From positions 36,159 through 100,158 of the forward strand of contig CAOKER010000008.1 in assembly GCA_948467545.1 (NCBI GenBank): a stretch of DNA of 64,000 nt, written 5' to 3'. A program made the position numbers and the translations under genes. The notes beneath the pieces were generated by a model, which had not been told where the DNA came from, did no database searches, and worked only from the letters and a program-made list of their open reading frames with translations. This document shows, piece after piece, positions 18,105 through 27,841 of the stretch. How positions within the stretch are numbered: the stretch's first letter is position 1; each line of letters starts with the position of its first letter. This stretch comes from an uncultured Eubacteriales bacterium (lineage in GTDB: Bacteria > Bacillota > Clostridia > Oscillospirales > CAG-272).

Positions 18105-18983
18105 TTATTTAGTTGCATTTTCAAGCTTTTCAAGATACCATGACTGAAGATCGTCAACAAGCTTCCGGTCCCGGCATCCAACAGGTCTGCCGTCAAGCTC
18201 ACATGCCGCTCTGACAAGTGTAGTAGTGCTTGTTATCAGTATTTCATCAGCGTCAAAAAGCTCGCTTCGTGTAATATATCTTTCCTCGGTTTCAATTCCA
18301 TGCTCACGGCATAATTCGATAACATGCTTTCTCGCAATACCCGGAAGTATATAGCATCCGAGCGGAGCCGTTATAAGCTTTCCGTCTTTAACAATAAAGA
18401 TATTCGTATGCGCTCCCTCGGTAACCGCGTCTCTTAAGATTTCTCCGTTCTCGGTCACAAGCATATCGCGTATTTGCACCGCCTCGTCACAGCCCGATGA
18501 AACCGCATGCTCTGCAGCAAGAATGTTTGGTATAAGATTAATTGTTTTGACATTGCACATTTTATATCTAATATCTTCCCATGTAACAAGCTTCATGCGC
18601 TTGTCAAGATTCGTAATCTTCTTAGGCTTGACATACATAAGAAGATTGGGCCTTACGTCATCTCCCGGAAACGGATGATTCCGAGCCGCCGTTCCTCTGC
18701 TCGCCTGCCAGTATATAATGTCGTCGGATTTATCGTCAAGACGTGAAATAAGATCTTCAATAATTGTCCTCAGCTCGTCTCTGCTGTACTGAAAATCAAT
18801 TTTTATCAATTTGCAGCTGTTATAAAAACGGTCAAAATGCTCGTCTATCAAAAACGGCTTTCCGTTATGACAGAATGCAACGTCATATACTCCGTCGCCG
18901 AAATAAACAGCTCGGTCATTAAGCGGAACCGTCATATCTTCAACAGTCGTAACTCTTCCGTTATAAAAAGCGGCGTTTTTCAT
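18105..18983 (-). CDS. dat: D-amino-acid (D-alanine) aminotransferase, PLP class IV
   Basis: A 292-residue class IV aminotransferase. The Schiff-base lysine is Lys146 in NVKTINLIPN. The segment QASRGTAARNHPFP carries the Arg-x-His pattern that binds the substrate carboxylate in D-amino-acid transaminases and separates them from branched-chain enzymes. It makes D-glutamate and D-alanine for peptidoglycan from each other's keto acids. The start at 18983 gives the family N-terminus; an upstream in-frame extension to 19031 is unlikely. It lies 91 bp after dusB on the same strand and may be co-transcribed. Confidence 0.87.
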   Translation of the reverse strand: MKNAAFYNGRVTTVEDMTVPLNDRAVYFGDGVYDVAFCHNGKPFLIDEHFDRFYNSCKLIKIDFQYSRDELRTIIEDLISRLDDKSDDIIYWQASRGTAARNHPFPGDDVRPNLLMYVKPKKITNLDKRMKLVTWEDIRYKMCNVKTINLIPNILAAEHAVSSGCDEAVQIRDMLVTENGEILRDAVTEGAHTNIFIVKDGKLITAPLGCYILPGIARKHVIELCREHGIETEERYITRSELFDADEILITSTTTLVRAACELDGRPVGCRDRKLVDDLQSWYLEKLENATK

Positions 18984-19074
18984 ATAAATCACCAAACCTT
19001 TCTTATCATCATGTACATAATCCGCAAGCACTGTATAAATCGTGTATCAGGCAATCCGGTAGGGCCAATTCAAT

Positions 19075-20073
19075 CTACTCAGCCCAAAAAAACTCTTTTC
19101 TAAGCTCAGCTCCCGTTTCAAGCTCATCAAGCAGTGAAAAAACATTTTCCGTCGACTCTGCGTGATTTATCAAATCACGAATCTTAGCAGAACCGGGAAT
19201 TCCCTTTATATACCATGAAATATGTTTTCTTGATTCACAGATACCGATATGCAGGCCTTTGTCAGCAATAAGCATTTCCGTGTGCTTCTTGGCAAGCTCT
19301 ATCCTGTCATGAATTTTCGGAGCGATATAGCTCCTACCCTCAATATATGAAGTTATTTCTTCAAAAATCCAAGGATTACCGCATGCCCCCTGTCCGATCA
19401 TAACAGCGTCGCAGCCGGTATATTCAAACATCCTGCGGGCGTCGAATGACGAATATATTCCGCCGTTTCCGATAACCGGAACAGAAACCGCTTTTTTAAC
19501 TTCCGCTATTGTATTCAAATCAATCGGAGGAGCATACATCTGCTCGCGTGTACGTCCGTGAATACAAATTGCGGATGCTCCGGCCTGTTCAAGCATAGCC
19601 GCAAACGGAACGGCGTTTATCGCACTGCCGTCAAAACCTGTACGTATTTTAACGGTAACAGGTATTTCAGAGCCTACGGCGCCGACGACAGATGAAACGA
19701 TTTTTTCCGCTTTTTCTGGTTCACTCATCAGCGCGGAACCGTCTCCGTTTCCGACTATTTTTCTTACAGGACATCCCATATTTATATCTATGACATCCGG
19801 ATGAAAATTATTGTAAAGCCATGACGCCGCCTCAGCCATAACGGCAGAATCGCTCCCGAAAATCTGAAGTGCCATGGGACGCTCACCATCGCTCATTCTT
19901 GCGAGCTCCGGAGTTTTTCTGTCGCGATATACAATTGCCTTGGCAGAAATCATCTCCGAAACCATATATTCGGCGCCGAAGCTCTTGCAAATTTTTCTAA
20001 ACGTGCTGTCCGTAACACCGGCCATAGGGGCCAGTACAAGACCGTTTTTAAGCACTATATTTCCAATCTTCAA
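19075..20073 (-). CDS. dusB: tRNA-dihydrouridine synthase
   Basis: A 332-residue flavoprotein. The N-terminal LAPMAGVTD and the catalytic loop INMGCPVRKIVGNGDGSAL (Cys101) are diagnostic of Dus enzymes. The C-terminal RKHISWYIKG segment fits the DusB/DUS family of Firmicutes. It reduces uridine in the tRNA D-loop with NADPH and FMN. The family N-terminus corresponds to a TTG codon at 20073 (giving MKIGNIVLKN), with GGAGG 12 bp upstream. An upstream frame to 20157 has no ribosome binding site. Confidence 0.9.
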   Translation of the reverse strand: MKIGNIVLKNGLVLAPMAGVTDSTFRKICKSFGAEYMVSEMISAKAIVYRDRKTPELARMSDGERPMALQIFGSDSAVMAEAASWLYNNFHPDVIDINMGCPVRKIVGNGDGSALMSEPEKAEKIVSSVVGAVGSEIPVTVKIRTGFDGSAINAVPFAAMLEQAGASAICIHGRTREQMYAPPIDLNTIAEVKKAVSVPVIGNGGIYSSFDARRMFEYTGCDAVMIGQGACGNPWIFEEITSYIEGRSYIAPKIHDRIELAKKHTEMLIADKGLHIGICESRKHISWYIKGIPGSAKIRDLINHAESTENVFSLLDELETGAELRKEFFWAE

Positions 20074-20362
20074 ATACGGCAGTAACCTCCGATAACAACA
20101 TTTTACTCTAAACAGAACAGATTTACACAAACCCGTAATATAGTTATTATACATCACAAAGCTACTAAATGCAAGCTAAAATTAATTAAAACACCCTTAA
20201 TAAGGCAAACCGCATTCAATAAATCCATAGCATAATCTTACGGCTTTTGCGGCAGAATAAAAAAGTAAGCCGTCCCATTCAGTACTTTAAATCGGAGTAA
20301 AAGCTAATAAGCTTTCTTAATCGGGCGGCGACGATTACGGCCGCCGCAAGTGTCTCTGCCTC

Positions 20363-20406
20363 TCAGGGTTTCAGCAGGAGATCATATCCTCCTGCTGAAA
20401 CCCTGA
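20363..20406. repeat. Perfect 18-bp inverted repeat
   Basis: Arms TCAGGGTTTCAGCAGGAG and its exact complement, separated by 8 bp, with no T-run after either arm. It is not a standard terminator; it may be an mRNA stability hairpin, a protein-binding site or a remnant of a mobile element. Confidence 0.75.
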
Positions 20407-20538
20407 AATGGAACTCGCAGCGTATAAGGCGGTGGGACAGCTGCGGTAGATTATACTTATTTACAGAAACGAAACGGACCGTTTTTTCAATAATGAAAAC
20501 AACTCAGACAATATGCGTTACAATAAAATTATTGCACC

Positions 20539-20590
20539 AACCGAGAAATGAAAGCGAAATCCCCCGCCTAAGAGACGAGGGACATTCTTC
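20539..20590 (+). repeat. Dispersed palindromic element, copy E
   Basis: Reads ACCGAGAAATGAAAGCGAAA, then CCCCCGCC-TAAGA-GACGAGGGACA; the hairpin arms pair over 8 bp with two G-T pairs. It lies 45 bp downstream of rplQ. Confidence 0.45.
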
Positions 20591-20634
20591 GTTTATTTAC
20601 ACATAAATAAAATCACGCAGAAAAATACAACCGA

Positions 20635-21120
20635 TTATTCAGCTTTTGCTTCTTTTACTTCCTTTGCCTTATCGGTCTTTTCTTCCTTTTTATCGGACTC
20701 AACAGCTTTAGCCGTTTTATCAGCCTTAACTTTCTTGTCGGCTTTATCTTCGGCTTTTTCATCCTTTTTATCCTCAAAGCCGACCAAACGTATAATCGCC
20801 ATTTCGGCGCCGTCTCCGCGGCGCGGACCGAGCTTATAAACGCTTGTATATCCGCCGTTTCGATCAGCGTATTCGGGCGCGATCTGATCGAACAGCTTCT
20901 TTACAACTTCTTTTTTGGTTATATATGAAAGAGCAGCACGGCGGCTTGCCAGTGTGTTCTTTTTGCCGAGTGTTATCATCTTCTCGGTCATACTGCGTAC
21001 TTCTTTCGCTCTGTAAACGGTAGTTTCGATCGTACCGTTTTCAAGAAGATACGTAACCATTCCGCGGAGCATTGAATTGCGGTGCGCGGTAGGCCTTCCG
21101 AGTTTCCTTGTACCTGGCAT
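20635..21120 (-). CDS. rplQ: Large-subunit ribosomal protein L17 (bL17) with charged tail
   Basis: A 161-residue protein. Residues 1-115 are standard bL17 (start [14 protein letters not shown], later [19 protein letters not shown]). Residues 116-161 are an added tail made almost only of Lys, Glu, Asp and Ala, which most bL17 proteins lack. L17 sits near the peptide exit tunnel. It is the last gene of the operon, 16 bp after rpoA, with a strong AAGGAGGAA site. Confidence 0.97.
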   Translation of the reverse strand: MPGTRKLGRPTAHRNSMLRGMVTYLLENGTIETTVYRAKEVRSMTEKMITLGKKNTLASRRAALSYITKKEVVKKLFDQIAPEYADRNGGYTSVYKLGPRRGDGAEMAIIRLVGFEDKKDEKAEDKADKKVKADKTAKAVESDKKEEKTDKAKEVKEAKAE

Positions 21121-21136
21121 TATGGATTCCTCCTTT

Positions 21137-22087
21137 TTATTCCTCTTCTTTCTTTAGATCAAGACCTAAAGAATGCAGCTTAAAGACAACTTCTTCAAGC
21201 GATTTTTTTCCAAGATTTCTGACTTTAATCATATCCGCTTCAGTACGATTTGTCAAATCCTCTACCGTATCAATTCCAGCGCGCTTCAGACAATTGAAGC
21301 TTCTTACGGACATGTCAAGCTCCTCAATGGTCATCTCAAGGACTTTCTCTTTAATCGTTTCCTCACGTTCAACCATAATCTCTGCCTTCTTTGCCTCATC
21401 TGATAAATCGACAAACAAGTTGAGATGCTCATTGAGTATCTTGGCTCCGAGCGAAATGGCTTCCTTGGCGGAAATCGTTCCGTTCGTCAAAACCTCGAGC
21501 GTGAGCTTATCGTAATCGGTATTACTGCCGACGCGCGTATTCTCTACCTTATAGCTTACATTATATACCGGGGTATATATAGAATCGGTAAATATTACGC
21601 CGATTGCCGGCTGACTAAGCTGCTTATTCTTCTCCTGAGAAACATAACCGCGGCCATGGTCAAAGGTAAGCTCCATATAAAGGCGCGAACCCTCGCTAAG
21701 CGTCGCAATATGATGCTCGGGATTCAGTATTTCAATGTCAGAATCTTGTTTAATATCTCCTGCTGTTACTTCACGCTCCCCGCTGCAGTCGATAATAACC
21801 GTTTTGGGTTCGTCGGAATACAGCTTTGCGGTAATTCCTTTAACATTCAGTACAATCTCGGTGACATCTTCCTTAACTCCCGGAATCGTGGAAATTTCGT
21901 GAAGTACGCCCTCAATCTTTATACTGGTAACAGCAACGCCGGGAAGTGAGCTGAGAAGTACGCGTCTCAGAGAATTGCCGAGAGTTGTACCATAGCCTCT
22001 TTCAAGCGGTTCAACAATAAACTTGCCGAATTTTCCATCCTCGCTCATATTTACCGTTGAAATGTTTGGCTTCTCTATTTCTATCAT
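21137..22087 (-). CDS. rpoA: RNA polymerase subunit alpha
   Basis: A 316-residue protein. The N-terminal domain contains [22 protein letters not shown] (dimer and beta contacts). The C-terminal domain (residues 250-310, with [16 protein letters not shown] and [13 protein letters not shown]) binds UP elements and activators. The start at 22087 has GGAGGG 6 bp upstream; a longer frame to 22114 is not needed. The position between rpsD and rplQ is the canonical alpha-operon order. Confidence 0.98.
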   Translation of the reverse strand: MIEIEKPNISTVNMSEDGKFGKFIVEPLERGYGTTLGNSLRRVLLSSLPGVAVTSIKIEGVLHEISTIPGVKEDVTEIVLNVKGITAKLYSDEPKTVIIDCSGEREVTAGDIKQDSDIEILNPEHHIATLSEGSRLYMELTFDHGRGYVSQEKNKQLSQPAIGVIFTDSIYTPVYNVSYKVENTRVGSNTDYDKLTLEVLTNGTISAKEAISLGAKILNEHLNLFVDLSDEAKKAEIMVEREETIKEKVLEMTIEELDMSVRSFNCLKRAGIDTVEDLTNRTEADMIKVRNLGKKSLEEVVFKLHSLGLDLKKEEE

Positions 22088-22187
22088 TATTTTCCCTCCT
22101 GTATTATCTCTCATTCAGAACAATTAAACTTGAGATCCGCTTGACGCGAGACAGATTCCAGACACTCGCGCAAGCATCCGGAAAATC

Positions 22188-22814
22188 TTATTTAGAATAA
22201 AGCTCGACGATGAGATGTTCTTCAAACGGAAAGTCAACGTCTTCTCTCTTTGGAAGCTCTTTAACCGTTGCCTTTACAGCCTCTCTGTCTACTTCAAGCC
22301 ATTTCGGAGAGGTAGAGGAAGCGCATCTGTCAATCAGCTCTTTGATACGGGCGCTCTTGCGGCTGTCTTCCTTAAGTGTAATAACGTCTCCTGCCTTGAG
22401 AATAATAGACGGTATATTTGCTTTCTTGCCGTTAAGCAGAAAATGTCCATGCAATACAAGCTGACGGCATTCACGGCGGCTTCCTGCAAATCCCATTCTG
22501 TAAATTACATTGTCAAAACGTCGTTCGAGCAGCGTAAGAAGATTTTCACCGGTAACACCTTCAGCGCGGTCAGCCTTAAGAAAATAAGACTTGAACTGCT
22601 TTTCCTGTACGCCGTAATATCTCTTTGCCCTCTGCTTCTCACGAAGCTGCATGCCGTATTCTCCCTCTTTTTTTCTGGCAGCGCCATGCTGACCGGGTGC
22701 AGTAGGACGGCGGTCAATTGAGCACTTACCTGTAAGGCAGCGATCGCCCTTCAGAAAGAGTTTCTTACCTTCCCTGCGGCAAAGTCTGCAAGCAGGTCCT
22801 GTATATCTTGCCAT
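22188..22814 (-). CDS. rpsD: Small-subunit ribosomal protein S4 (uS4), zinc-binding form
   Basis: A 208-residue protein with the N-terminal zinc cysteines C9, C12, C26 and C31 (C+ form) and the S4 RNA-binding domain in the middle ([14 protein letters not shown]...). It nucleates 30S assembly on 16S rRNA and often represses its own operon. It lies between rpsK (122-bp gap) and rpoA (100-bp gap); these larger gaps could hold translational control sites. Confidence 0.98.
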   Translation of the reverse strand: MARYTGPACRLCRREGKKLFLKGDRCLTGKCSIDRRPTAPGQHGAARKKEGEYGMQLREKQRAKRYYGVQEKQFKSYFLKADRAEGVTGENLLTLLERRFDNVIYRMGFAGSRRECRQLVLHGHFLLNGKKANIPSIILKAGDVITLKEDSRKSARIKELIDRCASSTSPKWLEVDREAVKATVKELPKREDVDFPFEEHLIVELYSK

Positions 22815-22936
22815 TTTAGTTTCTATTCCTCCTGTTCAACAATTGTGAAACATGCGAATTTATAAATCACGAAATCACGCAACCGCAGTCAAAGCGGTCT
22901 TGCCTCGTCCAAAAAATAACCGGACGGAAAAAGCAA

Positions 22937-23332
22937 TTAAACACGTCTTCTTTTCGGTGGCCTGCAGCCATTGTGCGGAATAGGCGTTACATCCTTAATC
23001 AAACTGATTTCGAGTCCCGTAGTCTGAAGAGCGCGAATCGCAGACTCACGTCCCGATCCCGGTCCCTTAACATAAACCTCAACAGTCTTCATTCCGTGAT
23101 CAATCGCCTTCTTTGCAGCAGCCTCCGACGCGCTCTGAGCAGCAAAGGGTGTAGACTTACGCGATCCCTTAAAGCCCATTTCACCGGCAGACGCCCACGA
23201 TACAGCATTTCCGTGAATATCTGTAATTGTTACGATTGTATTGTTGAATGTAGCACTGATATGCGCTGCGCCGCGTTCAATATTCTTTTTTTCACGGCGT
23301 TTTTTGATTACTTTTTTTGTTACCTTTGCCAT
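22937..23332 (-). CDS. rpsK: Small-subunit ribosomal protein S11 (uS11)
   Basis: A 131-residue protein of normal length. Diagnostic stretches are [15 protein letters not shown] near residue 25 and the C-terminal [18 protein letters not shown]. It lies on the 30S platform. It is 18 bp downstream of rpsM, as is standard. Confidence 0.98.
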   Translation of the reverse strand: MAKVTKKVIKKRREKKNIERGAAHISATFNNTIVTITDIHGNAVSWASAGEMGFKGSRKSTPFAAQSASEAAAKKAIDHGMKTVEVYVKGPGSGRESAIRALQTTGLEISLIKDVTPIPHNGCRPPKRRRV

Positions 23333-23350
23333 CTGTACTCATTCACTCCT

Positions 23351-23719
23351 TTACTTCTTCTTATTAGCTATCGTTTTAGCCGGACCTTTTCTTGTCCTTG
23401 CATTTGTTTTGGTACGCTGTCCCCTAACCGGAAGTCCCTTGCGGTGACGAATACCACGATAGCAGTTTATTTCGATCATGCGCTTGATATCAAGTGCAAT
23501 ATCACGGCGAAGGTCACCTTCAACCTTATGATTTGCCTCAATCTCTTCACGAAGCTTAGCAATCTGTTCCTCAGTAAGCTCCTGCGCGCGAGTATCGGGA
23601 TTGATGCCTGTCTTTGCAAGTATCTTATTCGATGTGCTACGACCTATACCGTAAATATAAGTAAGAGCAATCTCGATGCGCTTTGCATTTGGAATATCTA
23701 CGCCTGCAATACGTGCCAT
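23351..23719 (-). CDS. rpsM: Small-subunit ribosomal protein S13 (uS13)
   Basis: A 122-residue protein with the N-terminal [20 protein letters not shown] and the basic tail ending [11 protein letters not shown]. It contacts tRNA and the 50S subunit from the 30S head. It follows rpmJ, as in most Firmicutes. Confidence 0.98.
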   Translation of the reverse strand: MARIAGVDIPNAKRIEIALTYIYGIGRSTSNKILAKTGINPDTRAQELTEEQIAKLREEIEANHKVEGDLRRDIALDIKRMIEINCYRGIRHRKGLPVRGQRTKTNARTRKGPAKTIANKKK

Positions 23720-23753
23720 CTCTTTTTTTCACTCCTTTTAGCCCGACAGGAAA

Positions 23754-23867
23754 TCAACCCTGTCTCTGTTTGTGTTTCGGATTTTCGCATATAACCATGA
23801 TTTTACCATGGCGGCGGATAATCTTACACTTATCACATATTTTCTTAATGGAAGGTTTTACTTTCAT
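23754..23867 (-). CDS. rpmJ: Large-subunit ribosomal protein L36 (bL36), zinc-binding form
   Basis: A 37-residue protein found by reading the gap between infA and rpsM. It starts [19 protein letters not shown] and ends HKQRQG. The zinc ribbon residues C11, C14, C27 and H32 are all present, which marks the zinc-type L36. The ATG lies 1 bp after the infA stop, so the AAAGGAAC at the end of infA acts as its ribosome binding site. Confidence 0.97.
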   Translation of the reverse strand: MKVKPSIKKICDKCKIIRRHGKIMVICENPKHKQRQG

Positions 23868-23868
23868 T

Positions 23869-24105
23869 TTAATTACCGTTCCTTTCTGCCTTGGTACGCC
23901 ATGTAATTCGTCCTTTGGTGAGATCGTATACAGAGACCTCTACCGTAACCTTATCACCGGGCAGTATCCAAATATAATTCATTCTCAGCTTTCCGGAAAT
24001 CCGTGCGGTCACGATATGTCCGTTCGGCAGCTGAACCTTAAAGGTTGCGTTCGGCATTGCTTCGATTACAGTGCCTTCAAATTCAAGAATATCATCCTTT
24101 GCCAG
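23869..24105 (-). CDS. infA: Translation initiation factor IF-1, apparent CTG start
   Basis: Sequence after the start reads [19 protein letters not shown] and continues through [19 protein letters not shown], so the OB-fold IF-1 is complete. The codon directly before the conserved Ala-Lys-Asp-Asp is CTG (24105-24103), with GGAGG 7 bp upstream. There is no in-frame ATG, GTG or TTG at this place. The next ATG (24057) would delete the first 16 residues including beta strand 1. An ATT immediately before the CTG is a second candidate. The protein has 78 residues, six more than the usual 72, at the C-terminus. IF-1 fills the ribosomal A site during initiation. Confidence 0.93.
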   Translation of the reverse strand: MAKDDILEFEGTVIEAMPNATFKVQLPNGHIVTARISGKLRMNYIWILPGDKVTVEVSVYDLTKGRITWRTKAERNGN

Positions 24106-24172
24106 AATAATCCCTCCGCTTTCTTATTTAGAATAGCTGTTTCAGAATATTTATCTAATCCACATTCAAGCG

Positions 24173-24454
24173 TCAAAGATCGGGAACATCTGCCGCAGCT
24201 TTAACAGCCGCAGCTATAGCCGAATCTGTAAAAGCGCCCCCATAGAGCGATAATCCGATCCGCCGCAGATGTCTGCACTTTTTTTTCTTCGGTTTTGAAA
24301 CAGTTCTGCATCTGCCGTCGGCAATATATGCATATTCGTCTTCTCCGCAGCGCAATACAACATGTATTCGTCCCGAATCGCGCCCCGAAAGCGACAAAAC
24401 ATAGCATCCTTTTTCAAGCTTCCCTGTCATAACCGTATTTTTATTATCTTTCAT
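24173..24454 (-). CDS. KOW-domain RNA-binding protein (L14e/L6e-like), Firmicutes spc-operon type
   Basis: A 93-residue protein. Residues 10-45 (KLEKGCYVLSLSGRDSGR...) form a KOW motif of the kind found in small RNA-binding proteins placed between map and infA in many Clostridia. The C-terminal half is basic, with KPKKKKCRHLRRIG. It probably binds ribosomal RNA, but the role is not established. No strong Shine-Dalgarno is visible at the ATG. Confidence 0.8.
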   Translation of the reverse strand: MKDNKNTVMTGKLEKGCYVLSLSGRDSGRIHVVLRCGEDEYAYIADGRCRTVSKPKKKKCRHLRRIGLSLYGGAFTDSAIAAAVKAAADVPDL

Positions 24455-24477
24455 TCGATACCAAAATATATGTCGCG

Positions 24478-25275
24478 TCAGAACACGATCGGATCTGCAC
24501 CGTACGGAACAAATTCCGGCACATTCACCGCCGTGAGAATTATGATTCCCTCCTCGGTAAATGCAATCGAATGCTCGTAATGAGCGGAGAACCCTCCGTC
24601 AGCCGTTTTGACTGTCCAGCCGTCAGACATCTCCTTCACCTCATATGTTCCCGTACAGACCATCGGCTCCACTGCAATTGTCATGCCTTTAAGAAGCCTC
24701 GGTCCTCTTCCGGGACGTCCGTAATTCGGCACATCGGGCTGCTCATGAAGCTCATGCCCGACGCCGTGGCCTACATATCTGCGGACGGACGAAAAACCGT
24801 TCTCGGTAACATATGAATCGACAGCAGCCCCGATGTCTCCGATCCTGCCTCCGTTAATACCGGCAGCGGAAATACCGCGCCAAAATGAATTTCTTGTTAC
24901 CTCTATCAGCTTTTTAGCCTCATCCGAAATTTGTCCTACCGCGAATGTGCAGGCGCTGTCCCCATGAAAACCCTTGTAAAAAGCTCCGACATCTATTTTG
25001 ACAATGTCCCCCTCCCGAAGCAGCCTTTGCCCCGAAGGTATTCCGTGAATTACTTCATCGTTGATACTGATACATGCGCTGCCCGGAAATCCGCCATATC
25101 CGAGAAATGAAGGCTTTGCGCCATACTTCTCAATATGTCTGCGAACGACAGTATCTATATGCAGGGTGGAGACTCCTTCACGTACGGCCTCTCCCCCCAG
25201 CAGTAATGCCTCGCCGGTAATTTTGCCGGCATCACGCATAACAGAAATCTGTTCCTTGGTTTTAAGCGTTATCAT
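24478..25275 (-). CDS. map: Methionine aminopeptidase, type I
   Basis: A 265-residue pita-bread-fold metalloprotease. Metal ligands are in place: Asp95, Asp106, His170, Glu203 and Glu234, with His77 in VIHGIP. It removes N-terminal Met from new proteins. The position after adk in the spc operon is typical of Firmicutes. GAGGGAG precedes the ATG. Confidence 0.97.
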   Translation of the reverse strand: MITLKTKEQISVMRDAGKITGEALLLGGEAVREGVSTLHIDTVVRRHIEKYGAKPSFLGYGGFPGSACISINDEVIHGIPSGQRLLREGDIVKIDVGAFYKGFHGDSACTFAVGQISDEAKKLIEVTRNSFWRGISAAGINGGRIGDIGAAVDSYVTENGFSSVRRYVGHGVGHELHEQPDVPNYGRPGRGPRLLKGMTIAVEPMVCTGTYEVKEMSDGWTVKTADGGFSAHYEHSIAFTEEGIIILTAVNVPEFVPYGADPIVF

Positions 25276-25304
25276 GAATTCGCTCCCTCAGAGAAAATTG
25301 TTCC

Positions 25305-25937
25305 TCATCCATTTAAAGCTTCTAAGGTAAGCTTTGTCGTATCAGCCACCTCAACCTGCCCGACAACAGTCTTGAGCTTATTCTTTTTCCCATAGTAATT
25401 CTTAAGGGGTTCTGTCTGCTCATGATAAACCTTAAGTCTGTCAATAACAACAGCGGGATCGTCATCCTTGCGTATTATAAGATCTGCGCCGCATATGTCG
25501 CAAACGCCCTCCTGCTTCGGCTTCTTCCACTCAACATGGAAAGACGCACCGCAAGCGGGACAAACTCTGCGTCCGCTCATCCGTTCTACAATATCCTTGT
25601 CGGAAACCTCTATACTGATTACACGGTCGATTTCGACTCCCATTTTATCAAGTGCTTCCGCCTGTACGACAGTACGCGGAAAACCATCTAAAATAAAGCC
25701 TTTACCACAGTCATCCTTTGAGAGCCTTTCTTTAATTATACCGATAACCACATCATCCGGAACAAGCTTGCCCGCTTCGGTATAAGACATCGCTGCCTTT
25801 CCCATTTCAGTTCCGGTCTTAATGGCTTCACGAATAATCGCTCCGGTTGATATTGCCGGAATTCCGTAGGTTTTGCTGACAATTTCAGCCTGAGTACCCT
25901 TTCCTGCGCCGGGAGCTCCTAAAAATATTATCTTCAT
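25305..25937 (-). CDS. adk: Adenylate kinase, zinc-LID form
   Basis: A 210-residue long-form adenylate kinase. The P-loop is GAPGAGKGT at residues 7-15 and DGFPRT is near 84-89. The LID domain carries four cysteines (C126, C129, C146, C149), the structural zinc site usual in Gram-positive enzymes. It balances AMP, ADP and ATP. The family start is the ATG at 25937, 26 bp after the secY stop; a longer frame starting at 25964 overlaps secY. Confidence 0.97.
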   Translation of the reverse strand: MKIIFLGAPGAGKGTQAEIVSKTYGIPAISTGAIIREAIKTGTEMGKAAMSYTEAGKLVPDDVVIGIIKERLSKDDCGKGFILDGFPRTVVQAEALDKMGVEIDRVISIEVSDKDIVERMSGRRVCPACGASFHVEWKKPKQEGVCDICGADLIIRKDDDPAVVIDRLKVYHEQTEPLKNYYGKKNKLKTVVGQVEVADTTKLTLEALNG

Positions 25938-25963
25938 AATTTCTGTGCCATTCCTTACCGACA

Positions 25964-27265
25964 TTATTCAAGGAATCCCTTGTAATGTCTCATAGTCATC
26001 TGTGCCTCAAGCTCCGTGACGGTTTCAAGCGCAACTCCCACTACAATCAGCAGAGACGAACCGCCGAATGCAATACTTCCGAGCGAGCTGCCGGTGCAGA
26101 TATTGACGATAAGCGGAAATACAGCGATAATATCGAGGAACAAAGCGCCTATCAGCGTAATTCTTCCGCGTACCTTTCTGATGTACTCTACCGTAGGTCT
26201 TCCGGAACGTATTCCTTTGATCATGCCTCCGTTTTTCTGGAGATTATTTGCAATTTCAACAGGATTGAAAGAAATTTCAACATAGAAATATGCAAACGCG
26301 ATAATCAATATAAACATCAGTACCGGGTAGAACCAAGACGAATACGAAAAGAACTGCAAAAATCCGTACCAGAAGGTACCCTTTTCAGGCGTCGGGAAAA
26401 GCATCGCAATTGTCGTGGGAAGAGATACAATTGAGCTTGCAAAGATGATAGGCATAACTCCGGACATGTTTAGCTTAATCGGAAGGAACGAAGACTGACC
26501 TCCGTACATTTTCCGACCGACAACCTTCTTGGCATACTGCACGGGAATACGCCTTTCACTGTTTGTAACAAACACAACAAATACAATTATAGCCAAAGCT
26601 ATAAAGATTATTGCTTCAGCTGCAACGATGTACCACGGACCGCTTCTGAAGAAAGATATAAGCATAGAGGCAATCGTGGGACCGCTCGACACAATATTGG
26701 CAAAAAGTATCAGCGAAATACCGTTGCCTATGCCGAACTCGTTAATTCTTTCGGCGAGCCACATTACAAGAGCCGAACCGGCCGCATAGCATGCTACGAT
26801 AACAAATCCAGCGAGCACACTTGAACCTGTATTTGAAAATGAAACAATTGCGTCGTTAGCCTTCATATAAGCATAATAGCCGTATGCGGTTATAAGGCCA
26901 AGTCCGACAGTCACATAACGTGTAATCGTATTTATTTTCTTTCTTCCTTCTTCGCCCTCCTTCTGCATTTTTTCAAGAGGAGATATAGCGATAGTAAGAA
27001 GCTGCATTACGATTTGTGCAGTGATATACGGTTGAATAGACAATGCAAACAATGTCGCACGCGAGAACGCCTCGCCTGACATAATATTCAGGTACTGGAA
27101 AAAGGATCCGTTGCTTGCAGAAAAGTTCTCCGCAAGTACATTCGCATCTACAAACGGAACAGGCATTACCGCACCGAGTCTGTAGAGCAGAATGATCATA
27201 AGTACGAACAACATTTTTCTTCTAAGATCCGGGATCTTGAAAGCGTTGACTATCGTCTTAAACAC
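25964..27265 (-). CDS. secY: Preprotein translocase subunit SecY
   Basis: A 433-residue protein with ten transmembrane helices, forming the protein-conducting channel with SecE and SecG. Visible signatures are the helix-2 plug region followed by LSIQPYITAQIVMQLL, the NEFGIGNGISLILFANI segment, and the cytoplasmic loop with NSERRIPVQYAKKVVGRKMYG cut here to its core NSERRIPVQYAKK. It starts 1 bp after the rplO stop. Confidence 0.98.
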   Translation of the reverse strand: MFKTIVNAFKIPDLRRKMLFVLMIILLYRLGAVMPVPFVDANVLAENFSASNGSFFQYLNIMSGEAFSRATLFALSIQPYITAQIVMQLLTIAISPLEKMQKEGEEGRKKINTITRYVTVGLGLITAYGYYAYMKANDAIVSFSNTGSSVLAGFVIVACYAAGSALVMWLAERINEFGIGNGISLILFANIVSSGPTIASMLISFFRSGPWYIVAAEAIIFIALAIIVFVVFVTNSERRIPVQYAKKVVGRKMYGGQSSFLPIKLNMSGVMPIIFASSIVSLPTTIAMLFPTPEKGTFWYGFLQFFSYSSWFYPVLMFILIIAFAYFYVEISFNPVEIANNLQKNGGMIKGIRSGRPTVEYIRKVRGRITLIGALFLDIIAVFPLIVNICTGSSLGSIAFGGSSLLIVVGVALETVTELEAQMTMRHYKGFLE

Positions 27266-27266
27266 G

Positions 27267-27707
27267 TTATACCACCTCAGCCTTTCCGCCTGCGGCCTCT
27301 ATTTTTTCTTTTGCGGAGGTGCTGAAGCAGGAAGCTTTTACCGTAAGCTTCTTTGTAATTTCCCCGTTGCCGAGGATCTTCAGGCCGTCAAGTGGATTGG
27401 TTATAATACGGCGAGCCTTAAGCGCCGCCATATCCACAACCTCACCATCTTCAAAAACGTTGAGCTGCGCAACATTCGCAATTGCATAGTTCACTGCAAA
27501 ACGGTTCTTGAAGCCCCTTTTCGGAAGTCTTCTGTAAAGCGGAATTTGTCCGCCTTCAAAACCAGGACGTACGCCGCCGCCCGAACGCGCATTCTGACCT
27601 TTATGACCTTTTCCAGAGGTTTTTCCGTTTCCGGAACCAGGACCTCTTCCTACGCGGAAGGAAGCCTTTACTGAGCCTTCCGCAGGTGAAAGTTCATGGA
27701 GTTTCAT
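27267..27707 (-). CDS. rplO: Large-subunit ribosomal protein L15 (uL15)
   Basis: A 146-residue protein that starts [12 protein letters not shown] with AAAGGA upstream; an in-frame extension to 27761 is not part of the family. The Gly-rich N-terminal stretch [18 protein letters not shown] is characteristic. The gap to rpmD is 134 bp, longer than most in this operon. Confidence 0.97.
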   Translation of the reverse strand: MKLHELSPAEGSVKASFRVGRGPGSGNGKTSGKGHKGQNARSGGGVRPGFEGGQIPLYRRLPKRGFKNRFAVNYAIANVAQLNVFEDGEVVDMAALKARRIITNPLDGLKILGNGEITKKLTVKASCFSTSAKEKIEAAGGKAEVV

Positions 27708-27841
27708 CTGTATGAACATTCCTTTCTTTATCGGAGTACGAACAGTTACGTTAAGACTCATAGCAAAATTCTGCTCGTTATTCGATGCCTGACGCCATCG
27801 AATAATCTCTCCTTATTTTTTAGAACAAGTTTCCGAATATA

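Larger units (their letters stand above)
20074..20634. other. Intergenic stretch between rplQ and dusB
   Basis: No gene is seen. It holds a perfect 18-bp inverted repeat (20363-20406) and a copy of the dispersed element (20539-20590). No classical terminator with a T-run follows rplQ; the GC-rich hairpin within the element is the best candidate 3' end of the ribosomal operon. Confidence 0.6.
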
